64,000 nt of DNA from Bernardetiaceae bacterium (GTDB lineage: Bacteria; Bacteroidota; Bacteroidia; Cytophagales; Thermoflexibacteraceae), in contig JANWVT010000002.1 of assembly GCA_025056255.1 (NCBI GenBank), positions 186,001 to 250,000 of the forward strand, given 5' to 3'. The notes under the pieces are model-generated. The model had not been told where the DNA came from. It saw only the letters and a program-made list of their open reading frames with translations, and did not search any database. How positions within the stretch are numbered: position 1 is the stretch's first letter; each line of letters starts with the position of its first letter. The translations under genes were made by a program, and so were the position numbers. Positions 17,471 to 25,617 of the stretch are shown in pieces.

Positions 17471-19369
17471 ATGGTAGCCACAGAAACAAAGTACTTCATT
17501 CTCGACTTTGACAGTACGTTCACCAAAGTAGAAGCCTTAGATGAGCTGGCAAACATTGCCTTAGAAGGTTCACCTGAGCGAGAAAAAGTGGTACAACAAA
17601 TCGCTGAACTGACCAATCGCGGAATGGATGGCAGTATTTCGTTCCGTGAGTCCTTAGAAAAACGAGTAGCATTGCTTCACGCCAACCGTTCGCATTTAGA
17701 AAAACTGATTACTTCGCTAAAAGCCAAAGTTTCCGACTCTATTAAACGCAATCGGATATTTTTTGAAACCTATGCCGATAACATCTTAATCATTTCTAGC
17801 GGATTTCGAGAATTCATTGTGCCAGTTGTTTCTGAGTACGGCATCAAACCGCAGAATGTTTATGCTAACGAATTTATTTTCGATGAAAAAGGCAACATCG
17901 TTGGCTTTCGCGACGATATACCACTTGCTCACAACAACGGAAAAGTAACCCAATTAGCAAGTTTAAACTTACAAGGCGAAGTATATGTTATTGGTGATGG
18001 CTACACTGACTACGAAATGCGCAAAGCTGGGCTTGCTAATAGTTTCTATGCTTTTACTGAAAATGTGGTGCGGGAAAGCGTAACAGGTATTGCTGACCAC
18101 GTTACACCCAGTTTAGACGAATTTTTGTACATTAATAAGCTGCCGATGGCTATTTCTTATCCGAAAAGCCGCATTAATGTATTAATTTTAGAAAATATTC
18201 ATCCCGAAGCTGCACGCATTTTCAAAGAAGAAGGTTACAATATTGAAATCATCAACTCTGCCTTAGATGAAAACGAACTTTGTGAAAAAATTAAAAATGT
18301 TTCCATTCTTTGCATTCGCTCGAAAACCAATGTAACGCGCAAAGTAATTGAACACGCTAACAAGCTTATGGCTATTGGTGCATTCTGTATTGGCACCAAT
18401 CAAATCGATTTAGATGCTTGTTTGGAAAGAGGTATTGCTGTATTCAATGCACCGTATAGCAATACGCGTAGTGTTGTGGAGCTTGCTATTGGCGAAATTA
18501 TCATGCTGATGCGCAACATTCCTGATAAAGCAATGGGCATGCACGCCGGCAAGTGGGATAAATCTGCAACGGGTAGCTACGAGGTGCGTGGCAAAAAGTT
18601 GGGCATTATAGGTTATGGCAACATAGGTGCACAGCTTTCTGTTGTTGCCGAGGCGCTGGGTATGGATGTATACTTTTACGACATTGTAGATAAATTAGCA
18701 ATTGGCAAGGCACAAAAATGCCGCTCGCTAAAAGAGTTGCTCAACATTGCCGATGTGGTGTCTTTACACGTAGATGGACGTAAACAAAACCGCCACCTGA
18801 TTGGTGCAGCTGAGTTTGCTGAAATGAAAGATGGCGTTATTTTTCTCAACCTTGCACGAGGAGAGGTAGTAGATGTAGAGGCATTAGTAGAGGCGCTCCG
18901 CTCAGGGAAAGTACGTGGGGCAGCAGTGGACGTATTTCCACAAGAGCCTAAAAACAACAAAGAAGAGTTTATTTCGCCCTTGCGTGGCATGAAAAACGTA
19001 CTGCTTACTCCTCACATTGGCGGCAGTACGATGGAAGCCCAAATCAATATTGCTCAATTTGTTCCCAATAAACTGATAGAGTACATCAACACTGGCAATA
19101 CGTTTATGAGCGTAAATTTTCCTAATATCCAGTTGCCCGTACTGGAAAACGCTCATCGGCTTATTCACGTGCACAAAAATGTATCGGGCATTTTAGCCCA
19201 AATTAACAATGTGCTGGCTAAACATCAGATTAACATCGTAGGGCAATACCTAAAAACAAACGAAAAAGTCGGCTATGTAATTACTGATATTGACAAAGCC
19301 TATAACAAAGATGTTATCAAAGACCTCAAAGCAATTGATAACACGATTAAGTTCAGGGTGTTGTACTGA
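17471..19369 (+). CDS. serA: Phosphoserine phosphatase-like/phosphoglycerate dehydrogenase fusion
   Basis: About 632 residues. Residues 1-225 form a HAD-IB hydrolase like SerB: the nucleophile motif is DFDST (Asp12, Asp14), with SSGF and GDGYTDYEM later as motifs II-III/IV. Residues about 232-560 are a full D-3-phosphoglycerate dehydrogenase: GYGNIGAQ binds NAD, NLARGEVVD carries the substrate Arg, and TPHIGGST carries the catalytic His near 514. Residues about 560-632 form an ACT domain (VSGILAQINNVLAKH) for likely serine feedback. The fusion would join the first and last steps of serine synthesis. SerC is not nearby. Whether the HAD part is an active phosphoserine phosphatase is inference. 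Confidence 0.88.
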   Translation: MVATETKYFILDFDSTFTKVEALDELANIALEGSPEREKVVQQIAELTNRGMDGSISFRESLEKRVALLHANRSHLEKLITSLKAKVSDSIKRNRIFFETYADNILIISSGFREFIVPVVSEYGIKPQNVYANEFIFDEKGNIVGFRDDIPLAHNNGKVTQLASLNLQGEVYVIGDGYTDYEMRKAGLANSFYAFTENVVRESVTGIADHVTPSLDEFLYINKLPMAISYPKSRINVLILENIHPEAARIFKEEGYNIEIINSALDENELCEKIKNVSILCIRSKTNVTRKVIEHANKLMAIGAFCIGTNQIDLDACLERGIAVFNAPYSNTRSVVELAIGEIIMLMRNIPDKAMGMHAGKWDKSATGSYEVRGKKLGIIGYGNIGAQLSVVAEALGMDVYFYDIVDKLAIGKAQKCRSLKELLNIADVVSLHVDGRKQNRHLIGAAEFAEMKDGVIFLNLARGEVVDVEALVEALRSGKVRGAAVDVFPQEPKNNKEEFISPLRGMKNVLLTPHIGGSTMEAQINIAQFVPNKLIEYINTGNTFMSVNFPNIQLPVLENAHRLIHVHKNVSGILAQINNVLAKHQINIVGQYLKTNEKVGYVITDIDKAYNKDVIKDLKAIDNTIKFRVLY

Positions 19370-20011
19370 GCATTTGCACAAGCTTCAAATAACAAGCCAT
19401 TACCGCCACTTGTGCGATTAAAGATAACTGCACGCGCCGTTGCACGCGCCGTTGCACGCGCCGTTGTTTGCGAATCACAAACAGCGGCGTTTTGTATTTT
19501 TGCTAAAAAAACGTTTCCTACCTCAAAGCGCCAGCCTTTGGATTTTCGGAAGGAACGTTTATCATTTAGGATACTTCTTGCAGTAGAGCTCCCAACCCCC
19601 ATTCCTATTACAAAGCCTTGCATATATTTTAACTGCCTGCTGCCAAATAGTGGACTACCATAGAATGCTGCAACTCCAGCTCCGACTGCAATATTGACAG
19701 TACTCCATAACAATGCCCGCCCTACCGGATTTTTACGCGGAAGAAAAATAGCTTGGGTATATTCCAGATTAATGGCATGTGATGATGTCTCTGCACCGCC
19801 AAAATGCCAGTATAGGTTGTCCTTCCTGAGTAAACTGTAATATTCCCGATATACTTAAACCGGGTCCATACTGCACTTCCAATAAATCCCCCTTAGATAT
19901 AACACGAGTTCGCTTACCTTTGGTAAGAATAATAGACTCTTGTGCTAAGGCAGAGAAGCTGAAAGTGATGATGAACATCACGGCAATGGATAACAAAACT
20001 TTGATTTTCAT
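19300..20011 (-). pseudogene. Frameshifted secreted protein gene
   Basis: ATG 20011 opens a protein with a clear signal peptide (MKIKVLLSIAVMFIITFSFS, then ALAQ) and a short beta-rich segment (KGKRTRVISKGDLLEV). That frame ends at 19769 after FWRCRDIITCH. The downstream frame, one base over, continues sensibly with DNLYWHFGGAETSSHAINL, a hydrophobic glycine-rich segment (TVNIAVGAGVAAFYG) and a basic tail. Treating one G of the GG complementary to 19821-19822 as extra restores a continuous protein (TQEDNLYWHFGG). The tail contains a TARA repeat encoded by a 12-bp tandem repeat. The 3' end overlaps the serA 3' end by 70 bp, convergently. I do not recognise the family. It could be real decay or a sequencing indel. 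Confidence 0.65.
19429..19464. repeat. 12-bp tandem repeat, three perfect copies
   Basis: TGCACGCGCCGT occurs three times in a row without mismatch. On the minus strand, in the frame of the broken gene, it encodes repeated Thr-Ala-Arg-Ala. The length is a multiple of three, so copy-number change would keep the frame. Confidence 0.9.
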
Positions 20012-20292
20012 AAGATTGATTGATTTGAAGCAAAATATCAGCTTTTCGCCGGTAAAACAATAATTATTCAAACGCCTTGATGTTTTTTTTTGCAAAGTAG
20101 TTTCTACATATTTCAACAATCTATCCGGCTATGCTGTCAATCATTTAAAATCGTCCACCCATTTGCCAATCAAGACTGATTTCAAATTGCGGTATTTTTT
20201 GCAATACAGGTGCGGAAGTCCGTAAATTAGCCGCGTTGACAGACCTATTTTTTTGTCAATCGCCAATCACAAATCGTCAATCACATAAATTC

Positions 20293-23200
20293 ATGGATGC
20301 AATCATTGCATTTTCGGTGCGCAACAAACTGATTATCGGTTTGCTGATGCTCATCTGGGTAATTTGGGGCTTATACGCGGCTACCAAAATTGCACTGGAT
20401 GCCGTGCCCGACATCACCAATAATCAGGTGCAGGTGATTACCCAATCGCCTTCACTTTCCCCGCAAGAGGTAGAAAAATTTATCACATTTCCCATAGAAC
20501 TGGCGATGGCCAATGTGCAGCGCAAAGTGGAAATCCGTTCCATTTCGCGCTACGGGCTATCAGTTGTTACCATCGTTTTTGAAGAAGGCATGGACATTTT
20601 GCAGGCACGCCAACTGGTAGCCGAGCAAATGCGCATTGCCGAGGCCAACATTCCGCCCGAATTCGGTAAACCCGAAATGATGCCGATTACTACGGGGCTT
20701 GGCGAAATTTATCAGTACGTATTGCAGGTACAACCGGGCTACGAAAGCCGCTATTCGCCTATGGAATTGCGCACCATTCAGGACTGGTTGGTGAAACGCT
20801 ACCTGGCGGGCATTTCCGGCATTGCCGATGTGAGCAGCTTCGGCGGCTTTGTGAAACAATACGAAGTTTCCGTACTGCCCGACCGCTTGCGCAGTTTCGG
20901 GCTAACACCCATGGACTTGTTTCGCGCTTTGCAAGCGAACAATCAGAACACGGGTGGCAGCTATATGGAACGCGGTCAGCGGGCATTTTATATCCGCGCC
21001 GAGGGGCTGGCACAAGGCATCGCCGATATTGAAAAAATTGTAGTTGCACGCAAAGGCAACCTGCCCGTGCTGGTGCGCGACGTGGCAACCGTGCAGTTGG
21101 GTTATGCTCCGCGCTTCGGTGCAATGACCAAAGACGGCAAGGGCGAAGTAGTCGGCGGCATTACGCTCATGCTGAAAGGTGCCAACTCATCCGATGCCAT
21201 TGCCAATGTGAAGGCACGGGTGGCACAGGTGCAGCAAATCCTACCCGAAGGCATCCGCATAGAGCCGTATTTAGACCGCAGCGTTTTGGTAGAAAAAACC
21301 ATCCGAACAGTGGCGCAAAATTTGGCAGAGGGAGGGCTGATTGTCGTCGCGGTGCTGGTGCTGATGCTGGGCAATTTGCGGGCGGGCTTGGTAGTGGCTT
21401 CCGTGATTCCACTGTCATTCCTCTTTGCGTTGGGCATGATGGACTTATTCGGCGTATCTGCCAACCTGATGAGCTTAGGCGCGATAGACTTCGGGCTGAT
21501 TGTGGATGGCGCGATTATCATCGTAGAGGCCATGATGCACCGCCTGCACAGCGGCGATTTGCCGCATCGGCTCACCAAGTCCCAAATGGATGATGAGGTC
21601 ATCCTGACTGCCGCTAAAATCCGCCGTTCGGCAGCCTTTGGCGAACTGATTATCCTGATGGTATATCTGCCGATTCTGGCGCTGACAGGCATTGAGGGCA
21701 AGATGTTCAAGCCGATGGCGCAAACCGTAGGTTTTGCCATTTTCGGGGCGCTGTTGCTCTCTTTCACCTACGTACCAATGGCTTCCGCGCTGTTTTTATC
21801 TAAACATACGGTCAAAAAAGTTAATTTTTCCGACCGCATGGTTGAATGGCTGCACGGCTTTTATCGCCCTGTGCTGTTGCTGGCTTTGCGCCAAAAAGCA
21901 ATTTTCCTGACGCTGATTGTGGCAATATTTGCAGGCTGTCTGTGGCTGTTTTCGCGCATGGGCGGCGAATTCATCCCGACGCTGGATGAGGGCGACCTTG
22001 CTTGTCAGCAGGTTGTTCCCGTCGGTACGTCGCTATCGGAAAGCATCCGCACATCGTTGGAAATGCAGAAAATTCTGATGAAACACTTTCCCGATGAAGT
22101 GAAAACAATTGTCGCTAAAACGGGTTCAGCGGAAATACCTACCGACCCCATGGGCGTGGAAGATTCCGATATTGCCATTGTGATGCACCCGCGTGCGCAG
22201 TGGAAAAAAGCACAAGACCGCGAAACAATTTCCAACCTGATGAAAGCCAAATTAGCCGAATACATGCCTTGGGTGAGCTACGAATTCACGCAGCCTATTC
22301 AGTTGCGCTTCAACGAGCTGATGACGGGCGTAAAAAGCGATGTTGCCATTAAAATTTTTGGTGAAGATTTAGATGTGCTGGCAGCAAAAGGCGCTGATGC
22401 GGCACAATTAATCGCCAAAATTCAGGGCGCAGGCGATGTGCGCGTAGAACAAACCGAAGGTATGCCGCAATTAGTCGTGCGCTACAAGCGCGACAAGATA
22501 GCGCAATACGGGCTTTCCATAGAAGAACTCAACCGCACCGTGCAAATTGCCTTTGCAGGACTTTCTGCCGGAACGGTTTACGAAGGCGAGCGTCGTTTTG
22601 ACTTGGTAACAAGGCTGCCGCCAGACATGCGCCATCAGCTCAACGACATTGCCAACCTGTACGTAAATCTGCCCGACGGCAATCAGGTGTTGCTCAAAGA
22701 AGTAGCTGACATTGTAGAGGAACAGGGCGTTTCACTCATCACCCGAGAGGATACGCGCCGCCGCATTGTCATTGGGGTAAACGTTCGCAACCGCGATGTA
22801 GAATCTTTTATCGGTGAGGTAGAAAAAATATTAGCTGCCCGCCTGAAACTGCCGCCCGGTTACAGCATTGTGTACGGTGGTCAATTTGAGAACTTACAGG
22901 CTGCCAAACAGCGTTTAAGCATTGCCGTTCCTGCGGCACTGGGGCTGATTCTGATTCTCTTGTATTTCACTTTCGGCTCTATGCGGCAATCGTTGCTCAT
23001 ATTTTCTGCCGTTCCGCTGGCAGCCATCGGCGGCATTCTGGCGCTGTGGTTGCGCGACATGCCTTTCAGTATTTCAGCCGGCGTTGGCTTTATTGCCTTG
23101 TTTGGCGTTGCCGTACTGAACGGCATCGTGCTCATCGGGCAGTTTAACCACCTCAAACAGGATGGCATCGGCGATGTTCGCAGCCGCGTGCTGGAAGGTA

Positions 23201-23412
23201 CGCACATTCGCTTCCGCCCGATTCTGACCACTGCACTGGTAGCGGCGCTGGGTTTTTTGCCAATGGCAACTTCTACACAAGCAGGCGCTGAGGTGCAAAA
23301 ACCACTAGCAACCGTCGTTATCGGCGGGTTGATAACCGCACTTTTGCTTACTTTGCTTGTATTGCCCGTTTTGTATGAATGGGAAGAGCGAGCAACAGAA
23401 AAAACTAAGTAA
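20293..23412 (+). CDS. czcA: CzcA-type heavy-metal RND efflux pump
   Basis: About 1039 residues, a typical heavy-metal-efflux RND transporter using the proton gradient to export divalent cations from periplasm or cytoplasm. ATG 20293 (MDAIIAFSVRNKLIIGL) is the canonical start. Transmembrane helix 4 carries Asp399, Asp405 and Glu412 in DFGLIVDGAIIIVE, the pattern of CzcA/CnrA (Zn, Co, Ni) rather than CusA (Cu, Ag). Further marks are the N-terminal ALDAVPDITNNQVQV and the duplicated 6-TM layout. The adaptor gene follows. No outer-membrane factor or metal-responsive regulator is nearby. The coding sequence is clearly GC-richer than genes to its left (35 of 60 G+C in the line at 21301, against 23 of 60 at 2761). 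Confidence 0.92.
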   Translation: MDAIIAFSVRNKLIIGLLMLIWVIWGLYAATKIALDAVPDITNNQVQVITQSPSLSPQEVEKFITFPIELAMANVQRKVEIRSISRYGLSVVTIVFEEGMDILQARQLVAEQMRIAEANIPPEFGKPEMMPITTGLGEIYQYVLQVQPGYESRYSPMELRTIQDWLVKRYLAGISGIADVSSFGGFVKQYEVSVLPDRLRSFGLTPMDLFRALQANNQNTGGSYMERGQRAFYIRAEGLAQGIADIEKIVVARKGNLPVLVRDVATVQLGYAPRFGAMTKDGKGEVVGGITLMLKGANSSDAIANVKARVAQVQQILPEGIRIEPYLDRSVLVEKTIRTVAQNLAEGGLIVVAVLVLMLGNLRAGLVVASVIPLSFLFALGMMDLFGVSANLMSLGAIDFGLIVDGAIIIVEAMMHRLHSGDLPHRLTKSQMDDEVILTAAKIRRSAAFGELIILMVYLPILALTGIEGKMFKPMAQTVGFAIFGALLLSFTYVPMASALFLSKHTVKKVNFSDRMVEWLHGFYRPVLLLALRQKAIFLTLIVAIFAGCLWLFSRMGGEFIPTLDEGDLACQQVVPVGTSLSESIRTSLEMQKILMKHFPDEVKTIVAKTGSAEIPTDPMGVEDSDIAIVMHPRAQWKKAQDRETISNLMKAKLAEYMPWVSYEFTQPIQLRFNELMTGVKSDVAIKIFGEDLDVLAAKGADAAQLIAKIQGAGDVRVEQTEGMPQLVVRYKRDKIAQYGLSIEELNRTVQIAFAGLSAGTVYEGERRFDLVTRLPPDMRHQLNDIANLYVNLPDGNQVLLKEVADIVEEQGVSLITREDTRRRIVIGVNVRNRDVESFIGEVEKILAARLKLPPGYSIVYGGQFENLQAAKQRLSIAVPAALGLILILLYFTFGSMRQSLLIFSAVPLAAIGGILALWLRDMPFSISAGVGFIALFGVAVLNGIVLIGQFNHLKQDGIGDVRSRVLEGTHIRFRPILTTALVAALGFLPMATSTQAGAEVQKPLATVVIGGLITALLLTLLVLPVLYEWEERATEKTK

Positions 23413-23439
23413 ATTATACCTGTCAAGTCGTTATGATTT

Positions 23440-23600
23440 CCTTTCGGGGCGTTCCCCTCGCCATTTTCGCTATCGCTCAAAGGGCTTCGGGTCGGGCTTT
23501 TCAGGGCTTCGCTGACGCTTCGGTGCTGTGCACCAAACCCTTCGGGTTTGCCCTTCCAATCCCTAACGCATCAACCCGTAAACGCCTAACGGTCGTCAGC
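23440..23600. repeat. GC-rich hairpin cluster between czcA and czcB (REP-like)
   Basis: Three small hairpins lie in a row: GGGG-cgtt-CCCC (23446-23457), GTGC-tgt-GCAC (23523-23533) and AAACCC-ttc-GGGTTT (23535-23549). The spacer is dominated by GCTTCG and TCGCT strings and ends with two CCTAACG-type motifs. The composition and structure resemble dispersed palindromic intergenic elements known in Bacteroidota genomes; the assignment is by resemblance only. It separates the pump and adaptor genes and could attenuate read-through. Confidence 0.5.
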
Positions 23601-23642
23601 TTTGAAAAATAGTCAAACAATTGTAAAATAATTCGTTCAACT

Positions 23643-24794
23643 ATGCGCAACATCTTATTATATACACTTTTGCTGATGACAGTTTGGGGGTGCTCCCAAA
23701 CTCAGGAAAAAACGAGTGCTGGCCAGCAAATCGCCAAAGAAACAACACCTGCTAACTCGGTAACCATCAGTACGCAACAGGCAGCGCAGGCGGGTATCGT
23801 TTGGGATACACTCCGCTTGCGCAATATCGGCGTAGCAGTAGCAGCCAATGGCACGCTGGAAACACCGCCTTCCGACAATATTTCCATCACCGCCGTAATG
23901 GGCGGCATTGTCAAAAAAACAGACCTTTTAGCGGGAATGTCTGTTAAAAAAGGCGATGTGTTGGCTGTGCTTGAACATCCCGACTACATCCGTTTGCAAC
24001 AGAGTTATTTGGAAGCCCGCAACCAACTCACCTACGCCGAAAAAGAACTGCGCCGCCAAGAAGAACTAATGGCTGCCAATGCCACTGCTGCACAAAAACA
24101 GGAAGCAGCAGAAAATGCTTACAACACCGCCCGCATCCAAGTACGCAGCTTGGGCAGCCAATTGGAAATGTTGGGAATAGATATGAACGCCCTCAACAAA
24201 GGCGATATTCAGTCACAAATTGTTATCCGCGCACCCATCAGCGGAACGGTTACGGAAGTGGGCATCAATACCGGTAAATTTGTAGCAGCCAACGAAATGA
24301 TTTGCAAAATCATTAGCAAAGAGCATTTACATATTGTGCTGAAAGTTTTTGAACGAGATGTAATGAAAGTGCGTGTGGGGCAGCCCGTAACGGTGCGCAT
24401 CATGGGTGCTGAGAAAGCGTATCAAGCCAAAATTATTTTGGTCAATCGCGCATTTGACAACGCCACCAAAAGCATAGAAGTACAAGCCCACTTTGACCGC
24501 GACGATGCCACGCTCAAACCCGGCATGTTTGTAGAAGCGCAAATTCACACCAACGATGCCTCCTACGAATCGCTGCCCGACGATGCCTTAGTAAATGAAG
24601 ATGGCAAACCGTATGCTTTCGTATTAAAAGAACAAACCCCGGACAAACTCACCTTTGAAAAAGTTTTGGTAGAAAAAATTGCTTCTGAAAACGGTTTTTC
24701 AGCTATCACCGTCCCGCAACAGTGGAAAGGCAAGCCTTTTGTACAGGCTGGTGTGTATTACCTCACCGCTATCATGGGCAAGGAAAGCGAGTAA
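23643..24794 (+). CDS. czcB: RND efflux periplasmic adaptor lipoprotein (CzcB-like)
   Basis: This 383-residue membrane-fusion protein is anchored as a lipoprotein: the signal MRNILLYTLLLMTVWGC has its lipobox Cys at residue 17. The biotinyl-lipoyl-like halves (VMGGIVKKTDLLAGMSVKKGDVLAVLEHPDY and IVIRAPISGTVTEVGI) flank an alpha-hairpin (about 115-180, ARNQLTYAEKELRRQEELM). A beta-barrel (VGQPVTVRIMG) follows. It bridges CzcA to an outer-membrane channel, which is not encoded nearby. The order pump then adaptor is the reverse of the usual C-B-A order. It has the same raised GC content as czcA. Confidence 0.88.
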   Translation: MRNILLYTLLLMTVWGCSQTQEKTSAGQQIAKETTPANSVTISTQQAAQAGIVWDTLRLRNIGVAVAANGTLETPPSDNISITAVMGGIVKKTDLLAGMSVKKGDVLAVLEHPDYIRLQQSYLEARNQLTYAEKELRRQEELMAANATAAQKQEAAENAYNTARIQVRSLGSQLEMLGIDMNALNKGDIQSQIVIRAPISGTVTEVGINTGKFVAANEMICKIISKEHLHIVLKVFERDVMKVRVGQPVTVRIMGAEKAYQAKIILVNRAFDNATKSIEVQAHFDRDDATLKPGMFVEAQIHTNDASYESLPDDALVNEDGKPYAFVLKEQTPDKLTFEKVLVEKIASENGFSAITVPQQWKGKPFVQAGVYYLTAIMGKESE

Positions 24795-24819
24795 TTTTAT
24801 CGTATTTTAGCAGGGTAAA

Positions 24820-24840
24820 ACGTAGCGGCTACGTCTCTAC
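24820..24840. repeat. Palindrome with partial GTAGAGACG-type repeat
   Basis: ACGTAGC-g-GCTACGT (24820-24834) is a 15-base palindrome with one central base, followed by CTCTAC. The right half GCTACGTCTCTAC has the form of the GTAGAGACG...CGTCTCTAC dispersed palindromes seen in several bacterial phyla, but the left outer arm is missing here. It lies between the adaptor and gldF. Confidence 0.5.
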
Positions 24841-24881
24841 ATACTGGCAAAAAGGTCAGCAAATAAAAAACGCAAACCAAC

Positions 24882-25610
24882 GTGTGGACAATATTTAAAA
24901 AGGAACTGAACAGTTTTTTCGGCTCATTGATTGGCTACTTGGTCATCAGCATTTTTCTGGTGGGCGTTTGGCTGTTTGTCTGGCTGTTTCCCGATACGAG
25001 CATCCTCAGCTACGGCTACGCAAGCATGGATGTATTTTTTAACACTGTGCCGTTTGTGTTCCTGTTTTTGGTGCCTGCTATTTGCATGAGAGCTTTTGCC
25101 GAGGAAAAACGCAACGGTACGCTGGAATGGCTGCTGACCAAACCTTTAAGCGATTTGGAAATCGTATTGGCAAAATATTTTGCCGCATGGGCATTAACCG
25201 GCATTGCTTTGCTGCCTACACTGGTTTACTACTATTCAGTTTATCAGTTGGGTTCGCCCAAAGGCAATATTGACACGGCAGCCGTTGTCGGGTCGTATGT
25301 TGGGCTGTTCTTGCTGGGTGGTGTTTTTGCTGCTATCGGCGTGTTTGCCTCTTCGCTGACTGACAGCCAAATTGTTGCATTTATTCTGGCAGTTTTCTTT
25401 TGCTTTTTTGCCTACTTTGGGCTGGGCGCGGTGGCTTCGCTGGATTTGTGGTCGGACAGTGCCATCATTTTAGCACAGTTGGGACTGGATTATCATTACA
25501 GCGCGCTTGGTCGCGGACTGATAGATTCGCGCAATGTGCTGTACTTGTTAAGTGCTGCTGTTGTTTTTAATTATTTGACCTGGCTGGTTTTGCGCAGCCG
25601 CAAATGGTGA
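24882..25610 (+). CDS. gldF: Gliding-motility ABC transporter permease GldF
   Basis: This 242-residue permease of the ABC-2 type has six predicted transmembrane segments. It opens with MWTIFKKELNSFFGSLIGYLVI, closely resembling the GldF start. The cytoplasmic motif MRAFAEEKRNGTLEWLLTKPLSDLEIVLAKY is characteristic of GldF/NosY-type permeases. The start is GTG at 24882. GldF normally works with GldG (auxiliary membrane protein, usually the next gene) and GldA (ATPase) and is linked to gliding in Bacteroidota, though not strictly required in all. Here radA follows after 7 bp, so gldG is not adjacent. Confidence 0.85.
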   Translation: MWTIFKKELNSFFGSLIGYLVISIFLVGVWLFVWLFPDTSILSYGYASMDVFFNTVPFVFLFLVPAICMRAFAEEKRNGTLEWLLTKPLSDLEIVLAKYFAAWALTGIALLPTLVYYYSVYQLGSPKGNIDTAAVVGSYVGLFLLGGVFAAIGVFASSLTDSQIVAFILAVFFCFFAYFGLGAVASLDLWSDSAIILAQLGLDYHYSALGRGLIDSRNVLYLLSAAVVFNYLTWLVLRSRKW

Positions 25611-25617
25611 TTAGCAG

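Noticed and set aside
23560-23600. Integron attC site from CCTAACG motifs
   Set aside because: No matched core sites, cassette gene or integrase are visible; the motif alone is too short.
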